Shown here piece after piece: positions 28,311 through 37,410 of a DNA stretch of 64,000 bases. Source of the stretch: Comamonadaceae bacterium UBA2334 (GTDB taxonomy: Bacteria > Pseudomonadota > Gammaproteobacteria > Burkholderiales > Burkholderiaceae_C); assembly GCA_002344885.1 (NCBI GenBank), contig DDUQ01000142.1, positions 56,609 through 120,608 on the forward strand, read 5' to 3'. The position numbers were made by a program, and so were the translations under genes. Positions within the stretch are counted from its first letter, which is position 1. Every line of letters begins with the position of its first letter. The notes beneath the pieces were generated by a model, which saw nothing but the letters and a program-made list of their open reading frames with translations, searched no databases and had not been told where the DNA came from.

Positions 28311-29596
28311 CCGTTCACCAGCCAGTGCTCCAGCTGGGCCGTGACTCGCGGGCTGCCCAGCAGTTCGACGTGACCGGTCCGGTACAGCACGCACTGGTGT
28401 TCAACCGGGAAAGCCAGCCGCATGCCGGGCTTGTCGTGCTTGCCTAACGCGCTGTTCAGCGGCACCAGACCGTCCCCTGTCAGGCGTTCGGCCAGCAGGC
28501 TGCTTTTGGGTGCCAGGGTGGCGGCAATGGTGTAGCAGTCCACCCCAGCAGGCAATGGCAGCGGCGTCCGTTTGTCGGCATGGTGGTGCGCGGCTCGCGT
28601 CCACGCCCCTGTTGGGCTTTCCGCCTGCCAGTCGCGTGGCAGCACCCAACCGTGGCGCAGGTCGGTGATGCCAGCGCTGCGCAGCTGGCCCAGGCGTGCG
28701 AAGGGCGCAGACCAGGGCGTGAGTTGCAACAGGGTGTCCACCCACGCGCCCGCTCGCTCCAGCGGGGCACCGTGGTGAGGCGTGCCCAGGCACACCAGTG
28801 TTTTCAGGTGTTTGGGCCAGGTGTGCCCGGCTGCCACGCCGGCGGCGTGGGCGCTGCGCGCCACCAGCCCGCCCATGCTGTGCGCAATGAGAGTCAGGCG
28901 TGTCAGTGGCACGGGCCAGGCGGCCACCAACCGCTCCAGCAGCCGGGCCAATTTCTCACCGTTGTCGGAAATGTGCAGGCCGGTGTTGTAGCGCAGGCTC
29001 AGCCGCTGGGCCCCCAGTTTGCTGGCCAGGTGGGCACCGTGATCGACCCCGTTCCACTGCCATTGGGTGTCGGTCATGCACAGGCCGTGGATGGTCAGCA
29101 CCACGTGCGCCGGAGGCTGGTCACCCAGTTCGGTGCTGTGTTCAGGTTGCCAGTTCCGACCGTTCAGGCGCAGCGTCATCGGAAGCGCCAGGGGGTTGTC
29201 ATGTGCGGCCAGGTGGTCGCCCAACACGCCGTTCAGCACGGCCAGCGCACGGGCGCGTTCCGGGCTGTCGGCTGCCTGTGCGTCAGTGGTCCGGGTCAGC
29301 AGTGGTACCAAACCTGCCAGCGCGGCATCCAGAGTGTTGCCCACCAGGCCAGTCACCCCGCGCACACTGCGGTACACCAGACCGGTGAGGCCTGCCGCAC
29401 AACCGGGCGTGTTGCCCCGCCTGCCGCCCACGGTCCGCAGCACGGACTGGTGAACACCTTCTGTCAGGTTGACCACACCCAGCGTGGCCTGCGTGGCCAG
29501 TTGGGCCACAGCCCGCAAGTCGGCAGGCTGGACATGCCGCAGGAGGCGGCGAGGCCCTTTCGAAGGGGGGTGTGAGGGGGCTTGGAGTTGGGTCAT
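28283..29596 (-). CDS. Alpha/beta hydrolase (PGAP1/lipase-like)
   Basis: A 437-aa hydrolase. After ~170 residues of poorly conserved N-terminus comes HVVLTIHGLCMTDTQW (oxyanion strand), the nucleophile elbow LIAHSMGGLVARSA with the catalytic serine, and LVCLGTPHHGAPLERAG, the block typical of PGAP1-like and triacylglycerol-lipase-like proteins. The catalytic His is probably in VEHQCVLYRTGHVELL near the end. No signal peptide. Start ATG at 29596; another ATG lies 9 bases upstream. Convergent with, and overlapping, the pseudouridine synthase gene. Substrate unknown. Confidence 0.85.
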   Translation of the reverse strand: MTQLQAPSHPPSKGPRRLLRHVQPADLRAVAQLATQATLGVVNLTEGVHQSVLRTVGGRRGNTPGCAAGLTGLVYRSVRGVTGLVGNTLDAALAGLVPLLTRTTDAQAADSPERARALAVLNGVLGDHLAAHDNPLALPMTLRLNGRNWQPEHSTELGDQPPAHVVLTIHGLCMTDTQWQWNGVDHGAHLASKLGAQRLSLRYNTGLHISDNGEKLARLLERLVAAWPVPLTRLTLIAHSMGGLVARSAHAAGVAAGHTWPKHLKTLVCLGTPHHGAPLERAGAWVDTLLQLTPWSAPFARLGQLRSAGITDLRHGWVLPRDWQAESPTGAWTRAAHHHADKRTPLPLPAGVDCYTIAATLAPKSSLLAERLTGDGLVPLNSALGKHDKPGMRLAFPVEHQCVLYRTGHVELLGSPRVTAQLEHWLVNGQNRSPAPR

Positions 29597-29781
29597 GCAG
29601 TGCATTCAGGTGGTTGTGTGCAGCATACGTGCTGACGGTCGGTCAGTGCGAGGGGCAGCTGCCTACCATGGGCACTTGAAATCTGCTGGCACGCCGCCAT
29701 GTAGCCGCGTTGTGGAGGGTGTTTCTGCCGTTGAAACACCCCGCCAACCTTGTTCCAACTTTCCTCCATTTTTGTCATCAC

Positions 29782-31740
29782 ATGAGCAAGCAAACCCTTT
29801 CCTTCCAGGCCGAAGTTGCCCAACTGCTGCACCTCGTCACACACTCCCTGTATTCGAACAAGGAGATTTTTCTGCGTGAACTGGTCTCCAACGCGTCTGA
29901 TGCGTGTGACAAGTTGCGTTTCGAGGCGCTGAACAACGATGCATTGTTCGAGGACGCGCCCAACCTTGACGTGCGTGTGTCGTTTGACAAGGAAGCGAAG
30001 ACCATCACCATCACCGACAACGGCATCGGCATGAGCCAGCAGGAGGCCATCGACCACCTGGGCACGATTGCCAAGAGCGGCACCAAGGATTTCATGAGCC
30101 GTCTGAGTGGCGACCAGAAGAAAGACGCCCAACTGATCGGCCAGTTTGGCGTGGGCTTTTACAGCGGCTTCATCGTGGCTGACAAGATCACCGTCGAAAG
30201 TCGCCGCGCCGGTTTGAGCGCTGCCGAGGGCGTGCGCTGGATCAGCGGGGGCACCGGCGACTTCGAGGTGGAAACCATTGACCGCCCCGCACGCGGCACC
30301 AGCGTCACGCTGCACCTGCGCGACGACGCGTCCGAGTACCTCAGCCACTGGAAGCTGAAGACCATCATCGGCAAATACTCTGACCACATCAGCCTGCCCA
30401 TCCTGATGCAGAAAGAGGAGTGGGATGCCGAGAAGAGCGAATACGTCAAGAAAGACGAGTGGGATGCAGTCAACTCGGCCAGTGCTCTGTGGACACGCAG
30501 CAAAAAAGATATCACCGAGGAACAGTACGCTGACTTTTACAAAAACATCAGCTACGACCAGACTGCGCCATTGGCCTGGAGCCACAACCGGGTGGAAGGC
30601 AGCACCGAGTACACGCAGTTGCTGTACATCCCCGCCAAAGCCCCCCAGGACCTGTGGAACCGCGATAAAAAGGCCGGCATCAAGCTCTACGTGAAGCGCG
30701 TGTTCATCATGGACGACGCCGAGGCGCTGATGCCCAGCTACCTGCGCTGGGTGAAGGGCGTGGTCGATTCGGCTGACTTGCCCCTGAACGTCAGTCGCGA
30801 GCTGCTGCAGGAAAGCCGGGACGTGAAAGCCATCCGCGAAGGCAACACCCGCCGTGTGTTGGGCATGCTGGAAGACATGGCGAAAAAAGACAAGCTGCCC
30901 GCCACTGAAGGCGCGGACGGTCAAAACAGCGATGTGGTCGACGTGCTGAGCGCCGAAGACAAAGCCGCTGCCGAAAAAGACGCAGGCAAGTACACCGCGT
31001 TCTATGCGGAGTTTGGCAGCGTGCTGAAGGAAGGCCTGGGTGAAGACTTTGCTAACAAGGACAAAATCGCCAAACTGTTGCGCTTTGCCTCCAGCACCAC
31101 CGACGGCGTCAACGTCAGCTTTGCCGACTACAAGGCCCGCATGAAGGAAGGCCAGGAGGCCATTTACTACATCACCGCCGACACACTGGCCGGTGCCAAA
31201 AACAGCCCGCAGCTGGAAGTGTTCAAGAAGAAGGGCATCGAAGTCCTGTTGATGACCGACCGGGTGGACGAGTGGGCGCTGTCTTTCCTGTACGAGTTTG
31301 ATGGCACCCCGCTGCAAAGCGTGGCCAAAGGCGCGGTCGACCTGGGCAAGCTGCAGGACGAGGAAGAAAAGAAAGCGGCCGAGGCCGCAGCCGAAAGCTT
31401 CAAACCTGTGCTGGACAAGCTGAAGGAGGCCCTGAAAGACAAGGCCAAGGATGTGCGCGTGACGACGCGCCTGGTCGATTCCCCGGCCTGCCTGGTGGTG
31501 GAGGATGGCGACATGTCCAACCAGCTGGCACGCATGCTCAAGGCAGCCGGCCAGAAGGCCCCCGACAGCAAGCCCATTCTGGAAGTGAATGCAGAGCACG
31601 CGCTGGTCAAGAAGCTCGAGGGCAGTGCCTACTTCGACGATCTGGCGCACATCGTGTTTGACCAGGCATTGCTGGCCGAAGGCGGCTTGCCCGAAGATCC
31701 GGCCGCCTACGTCAGGCGCGTGAATGCCCTGCTGGTCTGA
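29782..31740 (+). CDS. htpG: Chaperone HtpG (Hsp90)
   Basis: HtpG (652 aa) is the bacterial Hsp90, an ATP-dependent cytosolic chaperone. The start MSKQTLSFQAEVAQLL is the family start; NIFLRELVSNASDACDKLR-type sequence (here KEIFLRELVSNASDA), TDNGIGM and GQFGVGFYSGF form the GHKL ATP site. The middle domain has PLNVSRELLQES. No MEEVD tail, as expected for bacteria. Upstream (29731-29736) a TTGAAA is a possible sigma-32 -35 element, but I see no matching CCCCAT -10, so heat-shock control is only expected from the family. Confidence 0.98.
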   Translation: MSKQTLSFQAEVAQLLHLVTHSLYSNKEIFLRELVSNASDACDKLRFEALNNDALFEDAPNLDVRVSFDKEAKTITITDNGIGMSQQEAIDHLGTIAKSGTKDFMSRLSGDQKKDAQLIGQFGVGFYSGFIVADKITVESRRAGLSAAEGVRWISGGTGDFEVETIDRPARGTSVTLHLRDDASEYLSHWKLKTIIGKYSDHISLPILMQKEEWDAEKSEYVKKDEWDAVNSASALWTRSKKDITEEQYADFYKNISYDQTAPLAWSHNRVEGSTEYTQLLYIPAKAPQDLWNRDKKAGIKLYVKRVFIMDDAEALMPSYLRWVKGVVDSADLPLNVSRELLQESRDVKAIREGNTRRVLGMLEDMAKKDKLPATEGADGQNSDVVDVLSAEDKAAAEKDAGKYTAFYAEFGSVLKEGLGEDFANKDKIAKLLRFASSTTDGVNVSFADYKARMKEGQEAIYYITADTLAGAKNSPQLEVFKKKGIEVLLMTDRVDEWALSFLYEFDGTPLQSVAKGAVDLGKLQDEEEKKAAEAAAESFKPVLDKLKEALKDKAKDVRVTTRLVDSPACLVVEDGDMSNQLARMLKAAGQKAPDSKPILEVNAEHALVKKLEGSAYFDDLAHIVFDQALLAEGGLPEDPAAYVRRVNALLV

Positions 31741-31804
31741 TTTTTGGCATGTTTCAGGCTTCCAGCGCTTTCCGAATAGGCAAAGGTAGCTATCAATAAT
31801 GGCC
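31741..31804 (+). repeat. AT-rich dispersed repeat, copy F (after htpG)
   Basis: Starts directly after the htpG stop: TTTTTGGC, then CTTCCAGCGCTTTCC, a middle, then GGTAGCTATCAATAATGG. Both cores of the family are present. The remaining ~190 bases before the next gene hold two nearby GGTCTTTTT direct repeats (31827-31844) and no gene. Confidence 0.7.
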
Positions 31805-32003
31805 CTCCGTCGGTTTTGCCGCTGAGGTCTTTTTGGGGTCTTTTTCCCATACGGAATACGCGTGGAGAGCTTTTTTGCAACGGGGGTGTCGCATTTGACG
31901 CCGGGGCGGCAAAGCCTGGACGAAACCTGCGGCTGGCGGTTGCGGTGAGCAGTCGCTCCGTGCTTACAATGGTCGCAGACTGACCACTTCTTCATTGCCC
32001 GCT

Positions 32004-34088
32004 GTGAGCTCAAACGACCCACGTCCCCCGACACTGCTTGCGGTGGATGACGACCCCACCACGCGCAAGCTGGTGCAGGCCGTTCTCAGCAAACATGGCT
32101 ACGAGGTGTTGCTGGCACCCACGGGCCAGGATGGCGTCGACACCTTCATCTCCCACCGGCCCGACCTGGTCCTGATGGACGTGCAGATGCCCGGCATGAA
32201 TGGTTTTGACGCTTGCGCCCTGATTCGCCAGCTGGATGGCCACGCGACCCCCATCATCATGCTGACGGGCAGTGAAGACCTTGAATCGATCGAGAGCGCG
32301 TTCACGGCCGGGGCCACCGATTTCATCACCAAGCCCATCAACTTCCCCTTGCTGGCGCAGCGGGTGCGTTACGCCCTGCGCAGCAGCGAACTGAACCGCG
32401 AATTGCGGGGCGTGCGCCAGCGTCAGGCGGCGGCGCAGCGCATCGCTGGTCTGGGTTTCTGGGTGTGGACGGCCGATTACAACCAGCTCGAATGGTCCGA
32501 CGATGCCGGCACCCTTCTGGGGGGGGAGCCACCCACCACTCTGGCTGACCTGCTGACCACGGTGCACCCGGGCGACCGCAACCGGGTGGGCCAGGCGTTC
32601 CTGGCCGTGCGCGAGTCAGGCGGCAAGCTGGACGTGGAGTTTCGGCTGCATGACGATGCGCCTGTGGGCGAACGCATCATCACCATGACGGGTGAGCGGG
32701 CCGAAGAGGACGACCCGTTGCAACCCGCACGCGTGTTCGGCGCGTTCCAGAACGTGACCGACTCTCGCCGCACCCAGGCCATGGTCGATTACTTGGCGTT
32801 TCACGACGAACTGACTGGGTTGGCCAACCGCAGGTTGTTCGTGAGCCAGATCCGGGATTTTCTGGCCACGCCCGAAGCCGGCCACCTGGGTCTGATGGTC
32901 AGCTGGATTGACCTGGCGCGGTTCGCCCGCGTCAACGAAGCGCTGGGTGAGTCGTCTGGCGACGCCCTGCTGGCCCAGGTGGCGCAGCGGCTCAAGAGTG
33001 CCAGCGCCGGCAGTGTGGGCTTGGCACGGGTCGGCGGCGACGAATTCGGCCTGGCGCTGCGCTGCCGCAACGAATCTGAAGCTGAAGACAAGTTGCAGCG
33101 GGTCGTTCAGGCGCTGGACCAAGCCTTCACCGTCAACGACCAGGAGGTGTTCGTATCGGTGTGTGCCGGTTGGTCGCTGAGCCTGGAGCACGGCCAGGAG
33201 GCCGAAGCCCTGCTCAACCAGGCCAGGGATGCCCAGCAGCAGGCACGGTTGCAGGGCTACAAAACGCTCAAGGCATCCAAAAACCAGAATGCCACCCGGC
33301 ATTTGGGCTCGCTGGATGTGGAAATGGAACTGCGCAAGGCTTTGCAGAACAACCAGTTCGTCCTGCATTACCAGCCGCAGATGGCCTTGCGTGGCAACCG
33401 CATCGTGGGCGTCGAATCCCTGTTGCGCTGGCAACACCCAGTCAGGGGCATGGTGCCACCGGTGCAGTTCATTCCCTTGCTCGAGGACATGGGACTGATT
33501 CAGGAAGTGGGTGCCTGGGTGCTGCGCGAAGCCTGCCGCCAGGCCACGGAGTGGGCCAATGCGGGCATGCCTTTGCGTGTGGCCGTCAACCTGTCGCCCA
33601 GGCAGTTCATGGGCACCGAGTTGTTTGGCCTGATCCAGTCGGCGGTCGAGGCACACCAGACGCCTGCGCACCTGGTGGAGCTGGAAATCACTGAAAGCCT
33701 CGCCATGCAGGACCCGGACCGTGCCATCGAGCTGCTGACCCAGTTGCGGGCGGCAGGCTACAAGGTGGCCATTGATGACTTTGGCATCGGCCATTCGTCC
33801 CTCGAATACCTGCTGCGTTTCCCGATCGATACCATCAAGATCGACCGCGCGTTCGTGATGCGGGTGACCGAAACAGAAACTGACCGTGCGGTCATTCGCG
33901 CGATCACGGCCATTGCGCAGTCACTGCAGCTCACCACCGTTTCCGAGGGCGTGGAAACGCAGCGTCAGTGCGATTTCATGGAAGCGCTGGGGGCATCGGA
34001 AATTCAGGGTTATTTCATCAGCCGGCCATTGCCCGAGGCGGCCCTGAAGGCGTTTGTGCAGAACTTCAAGTACGCACCTGGCGGATGA
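32004..34088 (+). CDS. Response regulator REC-PAS-GGDEF-EAL protein
   Basis: A 694-aa cytoplasmic c-di-GMP protein. REC domain at 1-125 with the phospho-acceptor aspartate D59 (VLMDVQMPG) and the acidic pair in AVDDD; a PAS-like segment (about 145-260, LGFWVWTADYNQLEWSDDAG); a GGDEF domain with intact RVGGDEF but an altered substrate loop (DLARFARVNEALG) and no RxxD I-site; and an EAL domain with ESL instead of EAL, keeping NLSPRQF, EITESLAM, DDFGIGHSSL and IKIDRAFV. Either activity is possible; the phosphodiesterase seems more likely. I use the GTG at 32004; a TTG at 31995 is the other option. No histidine kinase gene adjoins. Confidence 0.9.
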   Translation: MSSNDPRPPTLLAVDDDPTTRKLVQAVLSKHGYEVLLAPTGQDGVDTFISHRPDLVLMDVQMPGMNGFDACALIRQLDGHATPIIMLTGSEDLESIESAFTAGATDFITKPINFPLLAQRVRYALRSSELNRELRGVRQRQAAAQRIAGLGFWVWTADYNQLEWSDDAGTLLGGEPPTTLADLLTTVHPGDRNRVGQAFLAVRESGGKLDVEFRLHDDAPVGERIITMTGERAEEDDPLQPARVFGAFQNVTDSRRTQAMVDYLAFHDELTGLANRRLFVSQIRDFLATPEAGHLGLMVSWIDLARFARVNEALGESSGDALLAQVAQRLKSASAGSVGLARVGGDEFGLALRCRNESEAEDKLQRVVQALDQAFTVNDQEVFVSVCAGWSLSLEHGQEAEALLNQARDAQQQARLQGYKTLKASKNQNATRHLGSLDVEMELRKALQNNQFVLHYQPQMALRGNRIVGVESLLRWQHPVRGMVPPVQFIPLLEDMGLIQEVGAWVLREACRQATEWANAGMPLRVAVNLSPRQFMGTELFGLIQSAVEAHQTPAHLVELEITESLAMQDPDRAIELLTQLRAAGYKVAIDDFGIGHSSLEYLLRFPIDTIKIDRAFVMRVTETETDRAVIRAITAIAQSLQLTTVSEGVETQRQCDFMEALGASEIQGYFISRPLPEAALKAFVQNFKYAPGG

Positions 34089-34122
34089 GAGTTGCCCGGC
34101 TGGTTTGAACCAGCCTTGACCT

Positions 34123-36054
34123 TCAGAACGCGGCGTGCCGCACGCAGTTGCGGCCTTCGTGCTTGGCTCGGTAGAGCGCCTGATCGGCCAATGACAGGAT
34201 GTGTTCACCCTGCGTGTCAGGCTGAGGGGTGCCGTGTGCCACGCCAAAGCTGGCCGTGAAGCGGATGGTTTGCCCATCAAACACCACCGTTTGGGACTGC
34301 AGGCTGGTGCGCAGGTGGTCGATCAGCTCCAGTACATGGGCGACATCCAGGTCCACCAGCACAATGGCGAACTCTTCACCGCCGTAGCGGGCCAGCACGT
34401 CGCCAGCCCTGCGCACGGACTGGCGCGCGGTGTGCGCAACGGCTCGCAGGCATGCGTCACCAGCCGGGTGACCGTAGGTGTCGTTGATTCTCTTGAAGTG
34501 GTCGATGTCGAACATCACCAGTGACAACTGCGCTCCGTGTCGGGAGGCTCGGCTGATTTCGTTGCGCAATGCCTCGTCGAAAAACGCGCGGTTGCGCACC
34601 TGAGTGAGCGCATCGGTGGTGGACAGCTCGGTCAGCTTGTGATTGGCTGCCTGCAACTGCGACATGGCCTCGTTCAGGTCGGCTGTCCGGGCTGTCACAC
34701 GGTTCTCCAGCTCCCGGTTGGATTCTTCGATGGCCCGCACCAGCGCCTGTGAGCTTTCGCGCGCATGGCGCTCGTGTGCCAGGGCTGCCTCCTGCGCCTC
34801 GATGCGCCTGGCGCGGTCATGGTTCATGCGGTCAGCCAGCGTGAAGGACAGCAGCACCACTTGCAGGATGATCCCGATCTGGGATGCGTTGTTGGTCCAG
34901 ACGTTGGCCTCGATCCAGCCCATCTTGTTGGCAGTCAGGACGACAAATCCCAGCAACAGGGCCGTCCAGGCCAAACAGAAGAAGCGGGCAAATTGGGCAC
35001 CTGAGGCCCACCGCCAGTAACCCGCCACCAAGGCAGTTGCAGCGACTGGGATGGCCAGAATGGTGCCGACGCGGATGGTCCAGGCGTACGGCAGGACCAG
35101 GCTGGCCAGAAACAGCGCGCAGCCCGCCCAGCCAAACAGCAGCATCAACCGGTGCAGCTTGGGTGAAAACGCGCGCAACCGCAGGAACACAGTGGTGAAC
35201 CAGCTGGTGAAAGCGATGGTTGAGGCGATGAAGGAAGAGATGGCGATGCTGTTCCAATGCACCGCTTCGGGCCACAGGTGCTGGTAGGAATAGCCGGTCA
35301 GCGTGAAATAGAACAGCAGGTAGCTGGCCACGAAGCCGATGTACAGCAGGTAGTTGCCGTCACGAAGTGAAAAACCGACAAACAGGTTGTAGATCATCAT
35401 CACCAGCAACACGCCAGCCACTGCGCCGTTGGCCAGGTTTTCGCGGTTGCTGTCGGCCACAAAGGCTTCGTGCGGCCACAGCCGGAAGCTGGCTTCCACG
35501 GTGCCGGTCGAGGCCAGCCGCATGTAGAACACGTTGATGCCGGGTTGCAGCGTGACCGGCATCACGAAGTTCTGGTGCTGTACAGGGCGCTTGTCAAAGG
35601 GTTGGGTGTCTCCAACTGCATATTGCCGGGTGTGGGGCCCGTCGGCCCGGTGAAACACCTGCAAGTCGTCCAGGAAGGGCACAGGCAGCTCCAGGTACCG
35701 ATCGACCGGGCGCTGGCCCGGCACCTGCACCCGGAACCTGAACCAGTGAGCAGCCTCCGAAAAACCGAAGTTGGGCGTGGGGCGGTCGATGGCACGCCAC
35801 GGCTGGCCGTCGGCCTCCACATCTGACAGGGTCAATTGCCGTGTCGGGTCGGTCAGCCAGCCCATGCGGTTGCCGACGTGCATGGGCTCGGCCGCGTCAG
35901 GCGCAGCGTTGAGGGTGGGAAAGGTGGTGTCAGCTGGACGGGCGTGCGATGTCGTCAGCAGGCAAAGCTGCAGACAGCAGGCCATCAGCCACAGCAAGGT
36001 GTGTTTCATCGCGGCGAGTATGGCCGTGGCAGACCCTTGCGGAAACAGGGTCAT
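34123..36054 (-). CDS. 7TMR-DISM diguanylate cyclase
   Basis: A 643-aa membrane protein: signal sequence, periplasmic 7TMR-DISM extracellular domain (about 45-195, with HWFRFRVQVPGQRPVDRYLE), seven membrane helices (about 205-410), a short coiled coil (about 410-475, ALAHERHARESSQALV) and a GGDEF domain (about 480-640). GGEEF is intact, FDIDHFKRINDTYGH binds GTP/metal, and an RxxD I-site (RAGD) lies 5 residues upstream, so it should be an active, product-inhibited cyclase. AGGGG just before the ATG at 36054 supports that start; ATG 36009 is the alternative. Follows the SrkA-like gene by 27 bases. Confidence 0.93.
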   Translation of the reverse strand: MTLFPQGSATAILAAMKHTLLWLMACCLQLCLLTTSHARPADTTFPTLNAAPDAAEPMHVGNRMGWLTDPTRQLTLSDVEADGQPWRAIDRPTPNFGFSEAAHWFRFRVQVPGQRPVDRYLELPVPFLDDLQVFHRADGPHTRQYAVGDTQPFDKRPVQHQNFVMPVTLQPGINVFYMRLASTGTVEASFRLWPHEAFVADSNRENLANGAVAGVLLVMMIYNLFVGFSLRDGNYLLYIGFVASYLLFYFTLTGYSYQHLWPEAVHWNSIAISSFIASTIAFTSWFTTVFLRLRAFSPKLHRLMLLFGWAGCALFLASLVLPYAWTIRVGTILAIPVAATALVAGYWRWASGAQFARFFCLAWTALLLGFVVLTANKMGWIEANVWTNNASQIGIILQVVLLSFTLADRMNHDRARRIEAQEAALAHERHARESSQALVRAIEESNRELENRVTARTADLNEAMSQLQAANHKLTELSTTDALTQVRNRAFFDEALRNEISRASRHGAQLSLVMFDIDHFKRINDTYGHPAGDACLRAVAHTARQSVRRAGDVLARYGGEEFAIVLVDLDVAHVLELIDHLRTSLQSQTVVFDGQTIRFTASFGVAHGTPQPDTQGEHILSLADQALYRAKHEGRNCVRHAAF

Positions 36055-36081
36055 CCCGACCCCTGGCTTGCCATCTGTCGC

Positions 36082-37287
36082 CTAAACGACCAAAGGCGGC
36101 CGTTCCATGGCTTCGATCTGTTCTTCCAGTTGATGGATCTGGCCAGCCCAGTAGTCGCTGCTGCCAAACCAGGGGAAGTTGGCGGGAAAGGCGGGGTCGG
36201 CCCAACGGCGGGCCAGCCACGCGTTGTAGTGGATCTGGCGTAGGGTGCGCAGCGGCTCGATCAGCCGCAGCTCACGCCGGTCAAACGGACGGAACTGTTC
36301 GTAGCCGTCGATCAGCGCCGAGAGTGCCAGGGTTTGCTCACGCCGGTCGTCACCCGGCAGCAGCATCCACAGGTCTTGCACGGCGGGGCCGGTGCGGGCA
36401 TCGTCCAGGTCCACAAAGTGCGGGCCCCCGCCGGGCAGGTCGGTCGGCGTCCACAGGATGTTGCCCGGGTGGCAGTCGCCATGCAGGCGCAGGTTGGTTC
36501 GGATGCTGTCAGCGTCGGACGATATTTTCTCTGAATAAAAATCGCCTTCAACGCTTTTCTGATATGCATCTATAGCTATTGTTTCAGACGTGCTGATGGA
36601 TGAAGGGCTGCCACACAGTTCGGGTGCCACCTGTGCCAGCACCGTCAGCGTTTGGGTCAAGGTGGCCTCCCAGCGCGATTGCATGTCCAGCGGGATGCAG
36701 TGGTGGCCTAGCAGCCAGTCGCGCGACGCCAGGGCAAATGTTGCCGCATTCAGCGCCGGGCGGTGGACGAATGGCCGCACCTCCCCCACGCTGTGCAGGC
36801 GGGCAATGAAGCGGCCTGTCCATTCCAGCACGTCCAGGTTGTCCAGTTCCGGGCGGCGGCCGCCCTTGTACGGGCTGACAGAAAAGCCAAAACCGGCGTG
36901 CCGGTGCAGCGTGGCAGGGGCTCCGTTGCCAGTGTCGGCCATGCCTGGCAACGCCAGCGGGGCCACGACGGGCACCTCGGCCTGCACCAGCTCGGCCGAG
37001 AACGCATGTTCTTCGTCGATCTGCTCGGTGCGCCAGCGTTCCGGGCGGTAGAACTTCAGCACAACGGCGGGGTGGCCTTGCACGGGCTCGTCCAGGTGGG
37101 CCAGGTACACCCGGTTCTCGTAGGAATTGAGTGGCGTCAGGCGGCCATCGCCCCACAGACCGATGCTGGACAGGGCATCCAGCACCACATCCGGGGTAAG
37201 CCGCTCGAACGGGTGTGCATCGGTGGCGGCTGCCGGGGGGGCATCAATCGGCGCGTGGTTCAGGGTTTTCCCGTGTGGTGTGGTCAT
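36082..37287 (-). CDS. srkA: SrkA/YihE-like protein kinase with repeat-derived insert
   Basis: A 401-aa aminoglycoside-phosphotransferase-fold Ser/Thr kinase of the SrkA (YihE) type, which in E. coli protects against stress-induced death. It has LNSYENRVYLAHL (nucleotide loop), VVLKFYRPERW (lysine), the catalytic loop LHGDCHPGNILW and the metal-binding FVDLDDA. It is about 70 residues longer than E. coli SrkA (328 aa). Part of the excess is an in-frame Ser/Lys/Ile-rich stretch of ~35 residues just before the catalytic loop, encoded by AT-rich DNA matching the dispersed repeat (36522-36586). Start ATG at 37287; the frame is open further upstream. Confidence 0.9.
   Translation of the reverse strand: MTTPHGKTLNHAPIDAPPAAATDAHPFERLTPDVVLDALSSIGLWGDGRLTPLNSYENRVYLAHLDEPVQGHPAVVLKFYRPERWRTEQIDEEHAFSAELVQAEVPVVAPLALPGMADTGNGAPATLHRHAGFGFSVSPYKGGRRPELDNLDVLEWTGRFIARLHSVGEVRPFVHRPALNAATFALASRDWLLGHHCIPLDMQSRWEATLTQTLTVLAQVAPELCGSPSSISTSETIAIDAYQKSVEGDFYSEKISSDADSIRTNLRLHGDCHPGNILWTPTDLPGGGPHFVDLDDARTGPAVQDLWMLLPGDDRREQTLALSALIDGYEQFRPFDRRELRLIEPLRTLRQIHYNAWLARRWADPAFPANFPWFGSSDYWAGQIHQLEEQIEAMERPPLVV
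36522..36586 (-). repeat. AT-rich dispersed repeat, copy G (inside the SrkA-like gene)
   Basis: Contains GAATAAAAATCGCCTTCAAC, GCTTTTCTGATATGC and CTATAGCTATTGTTTC: the same core order as the intergenic copies (A-run, TTCAACGCTT, ATAGCTAT). It lies in frame inside the coding sequence without introducing a stop. Confidence 0.7.
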
Positions 37288-37410
37288 GTCCCGATTGTGC
37301 GCGTACCCAGGCTGCCCGGGCTGGCGGCCGCATGCGCGCCGGCGGACCACGGCGATGCCTCCCCCCAGATGGCCCCAAAGGCGGTGCGGCCCGCCCACTA
37401 TGATCGGGCC

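Noticed and set aside
29725..29781. Sigma-32 promoter for htpG
   Set aside because: A TTGAAA is present, but no CCCCAT-like -10 is found at an accepted spacing.
29593..32034. 813-aa minus-strand open frame opposite htpG
   Set aside because: Antisense shadow of a strongly conserved gene; composition (His/Gln/Val rich) and lack of motifs argue against coding.
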